A stretch of DNA of 54,572 nucleotides. It comes from Lyngbya sp. CCAP 1446/10. GTDB taxonomy: Bacteria > Cyanobacteriota > Cyanobacteriia > Cyanobacteriales > Microcoleaceae. This document shows, piece by piece, positions 1 through 8,567 of this stretch. The notes under the pieces are model-generated. The model saw only the letters and a program-made list of their open reading frames with translations. It searched no databases and was not told the DNA's origin. The translations under genes were made by a program, and so were the position numbers. The stretch is from the NCBI RefSeq assembly GCF_026130175.1, contig NZ_JAIGNI010000148.1:1-54572 (forward strand). The letters are read 5' to 3'. Position 1 is the first letter of the stretch. Each line of letters begins with the position of its first letter.

Positions 1-51
1 GCTTTGCAGTAAGGTTTCTACTAATTTGTCACCAGATGTTTTTTGCGTCAT
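1..51 (-). CDS. Possible 5' end of a gene running off the window
   Basis: Read on the minus strand, an ATG at 49-51 opens a frame that stays open to the window edge and encodes 17 residues beginning MTQKTSGDKLVET. The composition (Thr, Lys, Glu) is ordinary for a bacterial N-terminus and the upstream 700 bases hold no other gene, so this could be the first codons of a divergently transcribed gene. It is too short to assign a family, and a chance open frame of this length is quite possible. Confidence 0.35.
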   Translation of the reverse strand, partial: MTQKTSGDKLVETLLQS

Positions 52-771
52 GTTTTGTATTTTACCATGCTGTGGCTAGATTGTGAACCTTCTTTTTTGC
101 TGTTACCCCGATTTATTGAGCGGATACGACGCGATTTCAATCGCCGAGTGAATTTGATTCGTATTGACGCGATTTCAATCGCCCATTCAATCTAATGTTT
201 GCTTATAATTAAATTACACCCTTTTTTTTTTCTTTTGCGTTAAGATACCAGTGACTTTTTTAGCTCTGCTCGCGGAGCGTCCCTATTCCAAAACTGTCCG
301 AAGTATTGATCATTGGAGTGCCTATGATTCTGTATTGCCCAGTAAACGTCATCATAGTGTAGACTCTCGATAGTGGTTGTACCAGCTATATCGAGCGATT
401 TAACTGCACCATTTGACAACGAGCATCTCGATGGGTGAGAAAGAGCTTATCCTTCTCTAAGAAATTGGAAAATCATATTGCTTCCCTTTGGAGTTTTGTG
501 CATCATTATAATGCTAGTTTACAACTCTAGATGCCTACTTTTCTTTGAATTCGGTTTTGTTCTGAGCCTTTCCTGAGCGGGCACTACCCTTTTTTTTGTC
601 GATTCTGCTATCCTAATAAAGTAGGTGCGTCGATTTGATGCCTCAAACCCTTTCGCGATATAGGGTCTGCGGCGAACTCCCTAGCGATGGGTTTAAATCG
701 GATTAGTTGGCAGCAAGAACTAACCGAAAAGTTGATGTTTTGACAGTTGATGCAAAAAAGGAAAAACAACC
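52..771. other. Intergenic region, no gene recognised
   Basis: No convincing coding frame. It contains two direct copies of an 18-bp motif (GACGCGATTTCAATCGCC) at about 129-146 and 167-184 separated by 20 bases, a T-rich stretch near 220-236, and a short motif around 270-290 (GCTCGCGGAGC). The ribosome binding site of the next gene (AAAAGGAAAAA) lies at its right end. Confidence 0.5.
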
Positions 772-1725
772 ATGCCTAACAAGGAATCATTTCAAGAATT
801 CTCTGATGTTGATACTCTTATCGGCGGCAACGATGTCCGAGTTGCAAGCATACTTAACACTATACCTGACGGTGAATACGCCGGTGCGTTCATCGGAAGC
901 AGCGGCAATGACACAATTAAAGCATCGGGCATTATTTTTGGACTTCAAGGCGAAGATAATCTTGGGGGGGAAGGCTCTAGTGATACTATCTTTGCAGGTA
1001 AAGATAATGATAATGTTTTCGGTGACGCGGGAGACGATTTTCTGCGGGGCGATCAAGGAAACGACACTGTTCGCGGTGGTTTAGGCAACGATACTCTCTA
1101 CGGCGGTAAAAATGATGATTTGATAGATGGAGGTGAAGGTATCGATTTTCTCTTCGGAGGCGAAGGTAGCGATACTTTTGATGGGTTAAATGTAGGAGAC
1201 CAAATCCCAGATTTTAATCCACAATCCGATCGTTTGATTGGAAACTTCATCGTCGTAAACGGAGTGGTAGAAGCTATAACTACACCGACTCCTGTTATAC
1301 CTCCAATTACAACTCCTACTCCCGTGGTTCCAGTGATTCCTCCAATTACAACTCCTACTCCTGTGAGTGTCAGGCTTCCAGAAGCGACTAGTGTGGCGTT
1401 ACCTCGCCAGTCTCTGAATCTTGGTAATGGAACTAATGAATTAATCCAGGTGGGAGATAAAGTCGCGACAGCAGGGACTGATGGTGTAAATATCCTGAGT
1501 ATAGATCCAGGAGACACGCTGGCATTCCCAGTATCTGGTGGTCGTACAATAGTCAATCAGTATTTTGCACCAGGATCCGCTGGCGCAATTAATTCTCGAG
1601 TTCCAGAAGGTCAAGGTATAAACTTTCTCCGAAGTGCTCTGCCGACAGGGCGCCAAGATGCAATTGTAGCCACTGTCAGAGGAGTTGAATTATCGCCAAA
1701 CCAGATTCAGACTTTTACTGTCTAA
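772..1725 (+). CDS. Small RTX (haemolysin-type calcium-binding repeat) protein
   Basis: A 317-residue protein with no Sec signal peptide. Residues about 40-145 carry RTX nonapeptides of the form GGxGxDxLx (for example GGLGNDTLYGG, GGEGIDFLFGG), which in this family fold into a Ca2+-bound parallel beta-roll and mark type I-secreted proteins. A proline/threonine linker with repeated PPITTPTP motifs (about 170-200) joins this to an unassigned C-terminal domain of about 115 residues that is glycine- and valine-rich. Start is ATG with a good AAGGA-type site upstream. No HlyB/HlyD/TolC genes are in the window, so the exporter must be elsewhere. Its substrate or partner is unknown. The family call is sure; extracellular location is inference. 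Confidence 0.85.
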   Translation: MPNKESFQEFSDVDTLIGGNDVRVASILNTIPDGEYAGAFIGSSGNDTIKASGIIFGLQGEDNLGGEGSSDTIFAGKDNDNVFGDAGDDFLRGDQGNDTVRGGLGNDTLYGGKNDDLIDGGEGIDFLFGGEGSDTFDGLNVGDQIPDFNPQSDRLIGNFIVVNGVVEAITTPTPVIPPITTPTPVVPVIPPITTPTPVSVRLPEATSVALPRQSLNLGNGTNELIQVGDKVATAGTDGVNILSIDPGDTLAFPVSGGRTIVNQYFAPGSAGAINSRVPEGQGINFLRSALPTGRQDAIVATVRGVELSPNQIQTFTV

Positions 1726-2029
1726 TAGTAAATAACGATCTCCCAAAACTCTTTTTACATCTACTAGGAAATGTTAAGAACTTCATCTAGTCTCTTGTTT
1801 TTATTCTTAAAACCAATAAAAGATAAAATGAAAAAAACTCCCTAAATAAATTTTATATTATAATTAAAAGCTTGTTTGAACGCCAGCAATTATTATATTA
1901 TAGTTTTCTTAGGGGGCTTTATTTTGTGTAAAAATAGTCTAAATTTGATTGATTGTCAATGTTTGGGAGAGTTTGATAACGATTTTAGATTTTAGATTTT
2001 GGATCTTAGATTTTCGATTTACTCGTTAC
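1726..2029. other. AT-rich intergenic spacer
   Basis: No gene. It is AT-rich with short direct repeats of GATTTTAGA near 1981-2015. The same run followed by the CCAGCGTCAG.GGCTGGAAAGATGAGACGG leader of repeat family A recurs near 10045-10095. Confidence 0.5.
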
Positions 2030-2205
2030 CAGCGTCAGCGGCTGGAAAGATGAGACGGCGGTTGAAACCGCGTCTACACAAACGATGTCCGCCGACGCGG
2101 ACTGAAGAAAATAACGTAATTTCAACGCTCGTGTTTTCTTCAACCCGCGGAGGCGGGTTTTGTTTGTGTAGACGCGAATTCCATTCGCCCGGTCTTATCT
2201 TTCGA
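2020..2205. repeat. Repeat family A, copy 1 (palindromic, about 150-185 bp)
   Basis: An imperfect long palindrome. The left arm contains GCGGTTGAAACCGCGTCTAC and GATGTCCGCC; the right arm contains CAACCCGCGGAGGCGGGTTT followed by TGTGTAGACGCG and ends in CCGGTCTTATC. Other copies are at 7529-7686, 8389-8527 and 10065-10232. Here the right arm has GAATTCCATTCGCC in place of GGTTTCAACCGCC, so the two tips no longer match. The element ends about 55 bp before the next start codon, as do the copies before 7730 and 8568. Confidence 0.85.
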
Positions 2206-2261
2206 GTTAAAATAACAGCAAAGCCCACACCCAAAATCCCCACCACCACACCCGAACAACT

Positions 2262-5045
2262 ATGCCAATAGACGACGAAGACTTTGAAACAGAATCGATC
2301 GCGGGCGATCGCAAACTGCAACTTTTCACAGACAGACACGAATTTACGCGCCGATTTGCCTTTTATTTAAACGAAGACCAGCCCCGCGAACAAATTTTGT
2401 ATTTTTACGGAGATGGAGGAAACGGCAAATCCTTGCTGCTAAAACACTTGCAGTTTCACTGCTGCAAAAAATTCCCCCCGCAGGTGTGGCAAGAATTGCG
2501 AGAAATCCCAGAAGCAAAAGCCGCCGAAGTTGCCGATTTTGTCCGCTACGCAAAACCCAAAACCTACACTCCCATCCCCGTAGTGCGGCACGACTTCGGC
2601 TTGATACCGATTAAGGAAGATAAACCGCAAGATAGATTTTACGGTTTGCTGATGCTGCGGCGCAATCTGGCAGAATCAGCCAAGAAATATAAATTTAATT
2701 TTCCTAATTATGACTTTGCTTGCTTTTGGTATTTGCTGAACAAAGGCGAGTCTGACGCAACTCTCAACCAACTTTTCCCCAACGATTTGATTGATTTTTT
2801 GACACCTGTAGTGGAAACCTTTGCCGGATTTCCCGTGGTGTCGCAAGTGGCGGCGGGGCTGAAATTGATTGATAAATTCGGCGGGATTAAGCGCACGATG
2901 AAATTAATTCAAACGCGCCTCGGTGTCAGCGATGAACAAGCTGATGAAATTCGCCGTAAAGATATTGATATTGAGTTAATCGACTGTTTGCCGAAATTGT
3001 TTGCGGGCGATTTGAATGCGGCAATGGCTGGAAAACACAAACCAGAACGCCTTGTGATGCTGTTTGATACTCACGAGAAATTGTGGGATGAAAAACGCAA
3101 TTCTCAGGGTGAAAAGTTTTGGTATCAAGATGAGTGGTTTCGGCGGTTGCTGAGGGCATTGGATTACAAATTGGGGATTGTGGTGGCGGTGGCGGGGCGT
3201 GATTCCCCAGTCGCACAATTGCGGTGGCCCACTGCGTCGAGGTTTCCAATTCCTGAACATTATATCGATGCACAATTGGTTTGGCATTTGTCTCCGGCTG
3301 ATGCTAAGGATTATTTGCATAAAGTGGAGATTGATCTGCCGGATTTGGCGGATGCTGTGATTAAATATGCCAGCGTTAATCCCGATGATTGTTGGGAGAA
3401 TTTGCAGGTGCATCCGTTTTATTTGGGTTTGTGCGCGGATGTGGTGCTGGCTGAAAGGCGCAGGGGGATGGAGTTGCTGTCGTCGGATTTTGCGCGGATT
3501 CCGAAGTTGGAAAATAAGACGGCGGAGTTAACGGATCGTTTGTTGATGTATGTGGATCGCGAAGTGCGATCGGCTGTGCATTCTTTGAGTGCTTGCCGCG
3601 CTTTTGATGAGGATTTGTACATGAGATTGGGAGTAGGTTGTCACTTCCAGGCTAGCAGTGCAAATTTTGAGATTTTGACGAGTTTTTCGTTTGTGTGGAA
3701 ATCGGAAAAGTGGGGGGATAATTGGTATCGGATTCACGATATATTGCGGCGCTTGGATGCGGATAGGGATAATGAGAAAACTCGCAGGGCTCATGGGGTT
3801 TTAGAGGGGCATTATCGGGAATTGGGGAATAAGGCTGAGGCGATTTATCATGCTAATCGCTTGGATTGGGAGCGGGGTGTGAAGGAATGGGAAGAGGTGT
3901 TTAATGGAGCTTTGAACAAGAGTCGTTATGGGGAATGCAAGTCGCTGCTAGGAGTTAGACAGGAGTTGTGGATTAAAAGTGATTATTTGCTGGGACTGAT
4001 TTCACGAGCTGAAGGATTTTACTATACTGTATTAGATCGATATGCAGAAGCAAAACAAGAGTATTTAGAGGCAGTTGCAGCTTACGATCGCGCACTCATC
4101 ACAAATCCTGACGATCGAAATACGCTCCGCAGCAAAGGGTTTGTGCTGCTAAGTCTGGGTCAGTTACAGACAGGTATAGGAGAATTTGAGGCTGCAAAAC
4201 AGTCTTTCTCAGATGCGCTCGCTACCTGTAATTTAGTTTTACTTATTTCACCGGATTATATTAGTGTTTTCAACACTAAAGGGCTGGTGCTGTGGTCTTT
4301 GGGTGGTGTGCAGACAAGCCTAAGAGAATTTGAGGCTGCCAAACAGTCTTACTCAGATGCGATCGGAATCTTGAATTCTGCTTTACTTATTGCACCGGAT
4401 AATAAGTATGCTCTCAACAGCAAAGGGAATGCGCTGGGAAGTCTGGGTGATTTGCAAGCACGGCTAAGTGAATTTGAGGCAGCAAAACAGTCTTACTTTG
4501 ATGCGATCGATTCCTATAATTCTGCTTTAATTATTGCACCGGATTCTACCGGCGATCTCAATAACAAAGGGATTGCGCTGGAATTTCTGGGTACATTGCA
4601 AGCAGAGCTAAGTGAATTTGAGGCGGCAAAACAGTCTTACTTAGAGGCGATCGCAGTCTTGAATTCTGCTTTAGTTATTGCACCGGATTCTCTCAATCCT
4701 CTGAACAGCAAAGGGATTGCGCTGCACAGTCTGGCTAAATTGCAAGCAAAGCTAAGTGAGTTTGAGGCGGCCAAACAATCTTACTCAGATGCGATATCTG
4801 CTTATAATTCTGCTTTACTTATTGTACTGGATTCTCCCAGTCATCTCAATAACAAAGGGAATGCGCTGCGAAGTCTGGGTGATTTGCAAGAACAATTATC
4901 TGAGAGACAGGAAGCACTCAAGAGTTGGCAAGAGGCTTTGGAAATGTTTAATCGAGCTTTAGCCATTGTTCCTAACAACGATAGTCTTCGCAATAGACGC
5001 GATACGCTGCAACAAGTTCTCGATAATTTGGGTGAAAATACTTGA
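2262..5045 (+). CDS. STAND-type P-loop NTPase with C-terminal TPR-like repeats
   Basis: A 927-residue protein. A Walker A motif GDGGNGKS sits at residues 50-57, a Walker B-like RLVMLFDTHE at about 263-272, and a GIVVAVAGRD motif near 303-313 resembles the arginine/sensor region of STAND (NACHT/AAA-like) NTPases. Residues about 590-915 are helical repeats: five units of about 48 residues sharing EFEAAKQSYxxAI, NSALLIAPDS and LNxKGxAL, the pattern of tetratricopeptide repeats. STAND proteins use the repeat domain as a sensor and the NTPase for oligomerisation, and many act in signalling or phage defence. No effector domain is recognisable at the N-terminus, so an effector could be absent, unrecognised or in trans. 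Neighbouring genes do not form an obvious defence operon. The ATPase/TPR call is firm; a defence role is only inference. Confidence 0.85.
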   Translation: MPIDDEDFETESIAGDRKLQLFTDRHEFTRRFAFYLNEDQPREQILYFYGDGGNGKSLLLKHLQFHCCKKFPPQVWQELREIPEAKAAEVADFVRYAKPKTYTPIPVVRHDFGLIPIKEDKPQDRFYGLLMLRRNLAESAKKYKFNFPNYDFACFWYLLNKGESDATLNQLFPNDLIDFLTPVVETFAGFPVVSQVAAGLKLIDKFGGIKRTMKLIQTRLGVSDEQADEIRRKDIDIELIDCLPKLFAGDLNAAMAGKHKPERLVMLFDTHEKLWDEKRNSQGEKFWYQDEWFRRLLRALDYKLGIVVAVAGRDSPVAQLRWPTASRFPIPEHYIDAQLVWHLSPADAKDYLHKVEIDLPDLADAVIKYASVNPDDCWENLQVHPFYLGLCADVVLAERRRGMELLSSDFARIPKLENKTAELTDRLLMYVDREVRSAVHSLSACRAFDEDLYMRLGVGCHFQASSANFEILTSFSFVWKSEKWGDNWYRIHDILRRLDADRDNEKTRRAHGVLEGHYRELGNKAEAIYHANRLDWERGVKEWEEVFNGALNKSRYGECKSLLGVRQELWIKSDYLLGLISRAEGFYYTVLDRYAEAKQEYLEAVAAYDRALITNPDDRNTLRSKGFVLLSLGQLQTGIGEFEAAKQSFSDALATCNLVLLISPDYISVFNTKGLVLWSLGGVQTSLREFEAAKQSYSDAIGILNSALLIAPDNKYALNSKGNALGSLGDLQARLSEFEAAKQSYFDAIDSYNSALIIAPDSTGDLNNKGIALEFLGTLQAELSEFEAAKQSYLEAIAVLNSALVIAPDSLNPLNSKGIALHSLAKLQAKLSEFEAAKQSYSDAISAYNSALLIVLDSPSHLNNKGNALRSLGDLQEQLSERQEALKSWQEALEMFNRALAIVPNNDSLRNRRDTLQQVLDNLGENT

Positions 5046-5277
5046 TGTAATATCGTGTCCGATCGACCGTAATTCCTGTAGGGGCGGGTTCACCAACGAT
5101 CTTTGATTCACATCGCAAATATTCATAAACCCGCCCCCACCCAACCAACCAACCCCGATTGCATAAAAAGTTTATTGGTATTTGCGTTGAGAGGGGGCGG
5201 GTTTTTAAGATTGTCAATTATTGGCCGATATTGTTGGCTCACGGGCCCCTACAATATTGCTTAATCACTAACAAGAT
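5046..5277. other. Intergenic spacer with GGGCGGGTT inverted motifs
   Basis: No gene. Motifs GGGGCGGGTTCA (about 5081), AACCCGCCCCCACC (about 5129) and GGGGGCGGGTTTTT (about 5193) can form hairpins. The last is followed by a T run and could serve as a terminator for the upstream NTPase gene. Confidence 0.45.
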
Positions 5278-5471
5278 TTACCCACTCCGACAAAGAAACC
5301 GGGTTTTTCCCAAAATCTGCGAATCACCACCAATATTGTCATAAAAACCCGGTTTCTGGCCACCCGCGCACGACTTACCCACTCCGACAAAGAAACCGGG
5401 TTTTTTCCCAAATCTGCGAATCACCACCAATATTGTCATAAAAACCCGGTTTCTGGCCACCCGCGCCAGAC
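5278..5471. repeat. Repeat family B, two tandem 97-bp copies
   Basis: Two almost identical units (5278-5374 and 5375-5471), each beginning TTACCCACTCCGACAAAG. Within a unit AGAAACCGGGTTTTT and AAAAACCCGGTTTCT form the arms of a 15-bp hairpin with a loop of about 35 bases. A third unit starts at 5472 but diverges after ACTCCGACAAAG. The same hairpin recurs at about 7400-7520, 8308-8386, 9338-9430, 25180-26025 (four copies) and 37190-37366. Confidence 0.9.
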
Positions 5472-5674
5472 TTACCCACTCCGACAAAGTTGTAGGGTGC
5501 GTCGCCTTATAAAAATCCCTGGATGCGATCGAGAATCTCATAGCGACGCACCGGGAAAACAGGACTCGCAAAACAAACAATACTTATTTTATCGGCTGAC
5601 GCACTCCAACATTGATTGATGTTGTTGGCGGCAATTTTTATTTCCACACCTGACAAGCTTTGTATCATTGTGAA

Positions 5675-6190
5675 TTAACATGATATGGATAACTGCTGAA
5701 TATAGTTGATAACTTCATCTTTACTAATTATTTCAGAAGTTGGCACACAATAAGAAGGGTAAATATAATGAGTTTCACCTGTCGCTGCTGTTTTGCGTTT
5801 GTCTATTTTTGTACCGTATCTATCTGGATAAATAATCCACTTGGTACTGGGACGTGTTGGCGTTATTGCTCCCCAAGCTGTGCTGGTATTTCGACAGTAC
5901 CAAATAACTACTGCTGGCGGGTTTACCCATTGTTTACTTTCTACTTCACCGCACATCCAACCTTTATAACCGGGCGGCATTTGTCGAATCGGATCTGTAA
6001 TAGACTGAAACACTGTTTTTACAGATATCCAAAAAATTTTATTGCCTAAATTATCATACACAGGAATATCTTCGTCAGTATTAAACTGAGTAACAAAAGA
6101 CTCTCCTGCATTAATTCCCCGTTTCCTCAGTCCATTGCGAATAAGTGTTACAGCATAATCTCCTTCAGCTAAAAATTGTTCCCAAGTCAT
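5675..6190 (-). CDS. Conserved-looking hypothetical protein, 171 aa
   Basis: A 171-residue soluble protein starting MTWEQFLAEGDYAV, with the ATG at 6188-6190. The segment DIPVYDNLGNKIFWISVKT (about 42-61) has an acidic residue, a beta-hairpin and a xVK ending that resemble the D...(D/E)xK core of PD-(D/E)XK nuclease-fold proteins, but the match is weak and no catalytic set can be assigned. Three tryptophans and a WYCRNT segment occur in the middle. It lies 37 bp downstream of the next minus-strand gene and may be co-transcribed with it. Function unknown. Confidence 0.6.
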   Translation of the reverse strand: MTWEQFLAEGDYAVTLIRNGLRKRGINAGESFVTQFNTDEDIPVYDNLGNKIFWISVKTVFQSITDPIRQMPPGYKGWMCGEVESKQWVNPPAVVIWYCRNTSTAWGAITPTRPSTKWIIYPDRYGTKIDKRKTAATGETHYIYPSYCVPTSEIISKDEVINYIQQLSISC

Positions 6191-6227
6191 AAATACTTAA
6201 TCATACTTTTTCTTTAAAATTTTATCA

Positions 6228-7145
6228 TCAAAACTCATCTAAAATTTCTTCGTTTATGTCAGGCGAGGAACTTTTTATTTGATTCATTTGTTCTTTCACC
6301 ATTTCTATTAAAAGATCGTTGCAGTATTCAGCAATTTCTGGATAGTTGTCTGCCATCTCTTCTAAAGGTGTTACCACACACGGGTCGCTAATATCTATAC
6401 CCAATTCCATCCACTTCCTAGTTTGCTCCACAGCTATATTTACCACCCCTTCTACTCCGGGTAGGTAGTTACTTATCTCCTCTAAGGAATTTAATTTGGA
6501 ACTTTCCCCTACAGAAATAGAAAGATTTTCTAGTTGCTTTTTATTAAGTATTTGAAGGTCTTGATCTTGTTCAAATACGGAAAGAAGTGAAGATGCTTCA
6601 GATTTGAGAATTTTCCTATGAGGAATCAATAAGTTTTTTACTAAAAAGTAAGCAATATCTGCAATAAATTTTCGAGCCTCAAGCGGAATATGATCCCAAT
6701 AATTAGTAGCAACTTCTCGAAATAGCTGATATGCTCTAATATAATGTACGTACCTATCTATGGGATCTTTTGTAGTTTTATTCCCACCTAAAATCATCAA
6801 GTTAAAAGCCTCAAAAGACATTTGAAGAGCCTTTAAATCATTGCTAAAATCTTTGATTATATTGTTTACTTTTTCATCTGAATCAACTTTTTGATAATTG
6901 TTGGCTATATCAAGTAGGAGTTCATGCGCTTCTTGAAACTTCTTTGAAATCAGAAATGGATCTTTAGAATTGAAACCTTCATCTACTAAACGATTTATTT
7001 CATCTATTTTGATATAAACTTTCAAATTTAAAGTGTAAAATTCAGAAGTAACAAATTCCGCTTCAAACTTTTGCCGAGCTTCCTCTATTTCGCTTTTAAA
7101 ACTAGAGCTGAAAGCTTGAAATCTATCCAAAACAAACTGTGTCAT
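6228..7145 (-). CDS. Hypothetical helical protein, 305 aa
   Basis: A soluble protein rich in Lys, Glu, Leu and Asn, predicted by eye to be nearly all alpha-helical, with heptad-like stretches such as FKSEIEEARQKFEAEF. I place the start at the ATG at 7143-7145 (MTQFVLDRFQAF); the frame continues 14 codons upstream only to a TTG. No catalytic motif, signal peptide or membrane segment is visible. Low GC and Asn/Lys richness compared with the housekeeping genes suggest accessory DNA. Probably transcribed together with the 171-aa gene 37 bp downstream. Function unknown. Confidence 0.6.
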   Translation of the reverse strand: MTQFVLDRFQAFSSSFKSEIEEARQKFEAEFVTSEFYTLNLKVYIKIDEINRLVDEGFNSKDPFLISKKFQEAHELLLDIANNYQKVDSDEKVNNIIKDFSNDLKALQMSFEAFNLMILGGNKTTKDPIDRYVHYIRAYQLFREVATNYWDHIPLEARKFIADIAYFLVKNLLIPHRKILKSEASSLLSVFEQDQDLQILNKKQLENLSISVGESSKLNSLEEISNYLPGVEGVVNIAVEQTRKWMELGIDISDPCVVTPLEEMADNYPEIAEYCNDLLIEMVKEQMNQIKSSSPDINEEILDEF

Positions 7146-7399
7146 AGTATTTAACCTCGCAGCAGTTGGCTGACTTTCACTAATCAAAGTTAGTTTACTT
7201 GCATTCTATCACAACCACACGAATAGTGCATCAAAGACTGATCGCACTTCCCGTACCTCCTCCAAGACTTAAAAACAGAAAGTCCGCCTGTGCGGACTTC
7301 GTTTGTCTAGCGCCACACATCAGTCTCGCAGACTAATCACTCCAAATTCAACACACAATAAGGATAACGAGTCGTCACACAAACTACTGGCCCCAGATA
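7146..7399. other. Intergenic region with a GC-rich hairpin
   Basis: No gene. AAGTCCGC/GCGGACTT form an 8-bp stem with a CTGT loop at 7280-7299. On the minus strand this hairpin is followed by TTCTGTTTTT, giving it a terminator-like look, although it lies upstream of a minus-strand start rather than after a gene. Confidence 0.4.
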
Positions 7400-7520
7400 A
7401 AAACCCGGTTTCTGGCCACCCATGCAAAACTTACCCACTCCCACAAAGAAACCGGGTTTTTTCCCAAATCTACGCATCACAACCAAGTATTCTCGAAAAA
7501 ACCCGGTTTCTGGCCACCCG
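7400..7520. repeat. Repeat family B copy
   Basis: AAAACCCGGTTTCTGGCCACCC, then TTACCCACTCCCACAAAGAAACCGGGTTTTTT and the closing arm AAAAAACCCGGTTTCTGG. It is the right arm of one copy joined to one complete copy. It is directly followed by a family A element. Confidence 0.8.
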
Positions 7521-7528
7521 CGCGTCCG

Positions 7529-7686
7529 TAAACGGCGGTTGAAACCGCGTCTACACAAACGATGTCCGCCTCCGCAGACTAAAGAAAATAACGTAATTTC
7601 AACGGCATTTCAACGATCGTGTTTTCTTCAACCCGCGGAGGCGGGTTTTGTTTGTGTAGACGCGGTTTCAACCGCCGGGTCTTATC
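7529..7686. repeat. Repeat family A, copy 2
   Basis: A complete palindromic element: the left tip GGCGGTTGAAACCGCGTCTA and the right tip TAGACGCGGTTTCAACCGCC are complementary over 20 bases. Inner arms are TCCGCCTCCGCAGA and CCCGCGGAGGCGGG. It ends 44 bp before the start of the DUF433 gene, and the TAAAAT at about 7696 just beyond it could be a -10 element. Confidence 0.85.
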
Positions 7687-7729
7687 TTTTGATGCTAAAA
7701 TTGAGAACAGTAGTTAAAGGAAAAATGCC

Positions 7730-7960
7730 ATGTCAGAACAAGACATCGCTAAGATCATTACGATCGAACCGGGTAAGCGAGGTGGTAAACCTTGTATTCG
7801 AGGTATGAGAATTACGGTTTACGACGTGTTGGAATATCTCGCTTCTGGCATGACTTATCAAGAAATCCTAGATGATTTTCCCTATCTCACGCAACAGGAT
7901 ATTTTAGCTTGCTTAAGTTTCGCAGCTAAACGAGAGCAGTTTATGTTAGTTGTTGGGTGA
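7730..7960 (+). CDS. DUF433 antitoxin-like protein
   Basis: 76 residues, the normal size for DUF433. Motifs ITIEPGKRGGKPCIRGMRI and VYDVLEYLASGMTYQEIL are hallmarks of the family, a small winged/helix-turn-helix DNA-binding fold that acts as the antitoxin partner of DUF5615 proteins. The segment DDFPYLTQQDILACLSFA is the recognition-helix region. An AAAGGA site lies 8 bp upstream of the ATG. The stop codon overlaps the ATG of the next gene (TGATG), so the two are translationally coupled. It probably represses its own promoter, which would lie in or next to the repeat element upstream. Confidence 0.9.
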   Translation: MSEQDIAKIITIEPGKRGGKPCIRGMRITVYDVLEYLASGMTYQEILDDFPYLTQQDILACLSFAAKREQFMLVVG

Positions 7961-8295
7961 TGAAACTACTGTTGTTTGACCAAAATCTCTTTCCTCGTCT
8001 CATCAATCTCCTGGCTGACATTTATCCAGATTCCGCTCATGTTGATGCAATTGGATTACCTACCGCACCAGATCGCGAAGTTTGGGATTATGCTCGTCAG
8101 CATGACTATATTGTCGTTACCAAGAATGTGGATTTTAGCGAATTGAGTCTATTGTTGGGGTTTCCTCCCAAGGTAATTTGAATACGGCGGGGAAATTGCT
8201 CGACGCGGGATATCGAGCGGCTACTAAGAGAGAACTATGATGCGATCGCAGCTTTAAGTGACACTCCTAATAGCGGTATTATCAGTTTGTTTTAA
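7960..8295 (+). pseudogene. DUF5615 PIN-like toxin, interrupted by an in-frame TGA
   Basis: The frame begins MKLLLFDQNLFPRLINLL and carries the Mut7-C/DUF5615 features DQNL (N-terminal catalytic Asp), DREVWDYARQHDYIVVTKNVDF (second acidic pair) and LGFPPKVI. It then hits TGA at 8179-8181, where relatives have Trp (PPKVIW.R.GNCST). The same frame continues after the stop with IRRGNCSTRDIERLLRENY and ends at TAA 8293-8295, giving a normal family length of about 111 residues. One base change (TGG to TGA) therefore truncates the putative RNase after 73 residues and removes its C-terminal helix. Either the toxin is inactivated, the stop is read through, or this is a sequence error. Confidence 0.85.
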
Positions 8296-8307
8296 TAAAA
8301 ACGTTTA

Positions 8308-8386
8308 AAGAAACCGGGTTTTTGGCCGCATCTACGCATCACAACGAGTATTCAAGGGAAAAACCCGGTTTCTGGCTACGCGCGTA
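8308..8386. repeat. Repeat family B copy
   Basis: AAAGAAACCGGGTTTTTGGCC and GGGAAAAACCCGGTTTCTGGC arms flank the conserved ATCTACGCATCACAACGAGT centre. It lies 13 bp after the toxin reading frame and abuts a family A copy. A T run in the first arm means the hairpin could also end transcription. Confidence 0.8.
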
Positions 8387-8388
8387 GG

Positions 8389-8527
8389 CGGTTGAAACCG
8401 CGTCTACACAAACGATGTCCGCCTCCGCGGACTAAAGAAAATAAGGTAATTTAAACGATCGCATTTTCTTCAACCCGCGGAGGCGGGTTTTGTTTGTGTA
8501 GACGCGGTTTCAACCGCCGGGTCTTAT
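8389..8527. repeat. Repeat family A, copy 3
   Basis: The same palindrome as at 7529, with complementary tips GGCGGTTGAAACCGCGTCTA and TAGACGCGGTTTCAACCGCC. It ends 40 bp before the ATG of the antitoxin gene at 8568, with CTAAAATAGA directly beyond it. Confidence 0.85.
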
Positions 8528-8567
8528 CTGCTAAAATAGACCCATAAAATATCAAAATATCAAAAAT

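Noticed and set aside
127..184. Two 18-bp direct repeats that look like a minimal CRISPR
   Set aside because: Only two copies with a 20-base spacer, no cas gene nearby, and the motif resembles the GCGA(N)TCGC-type tips of family A repeats.
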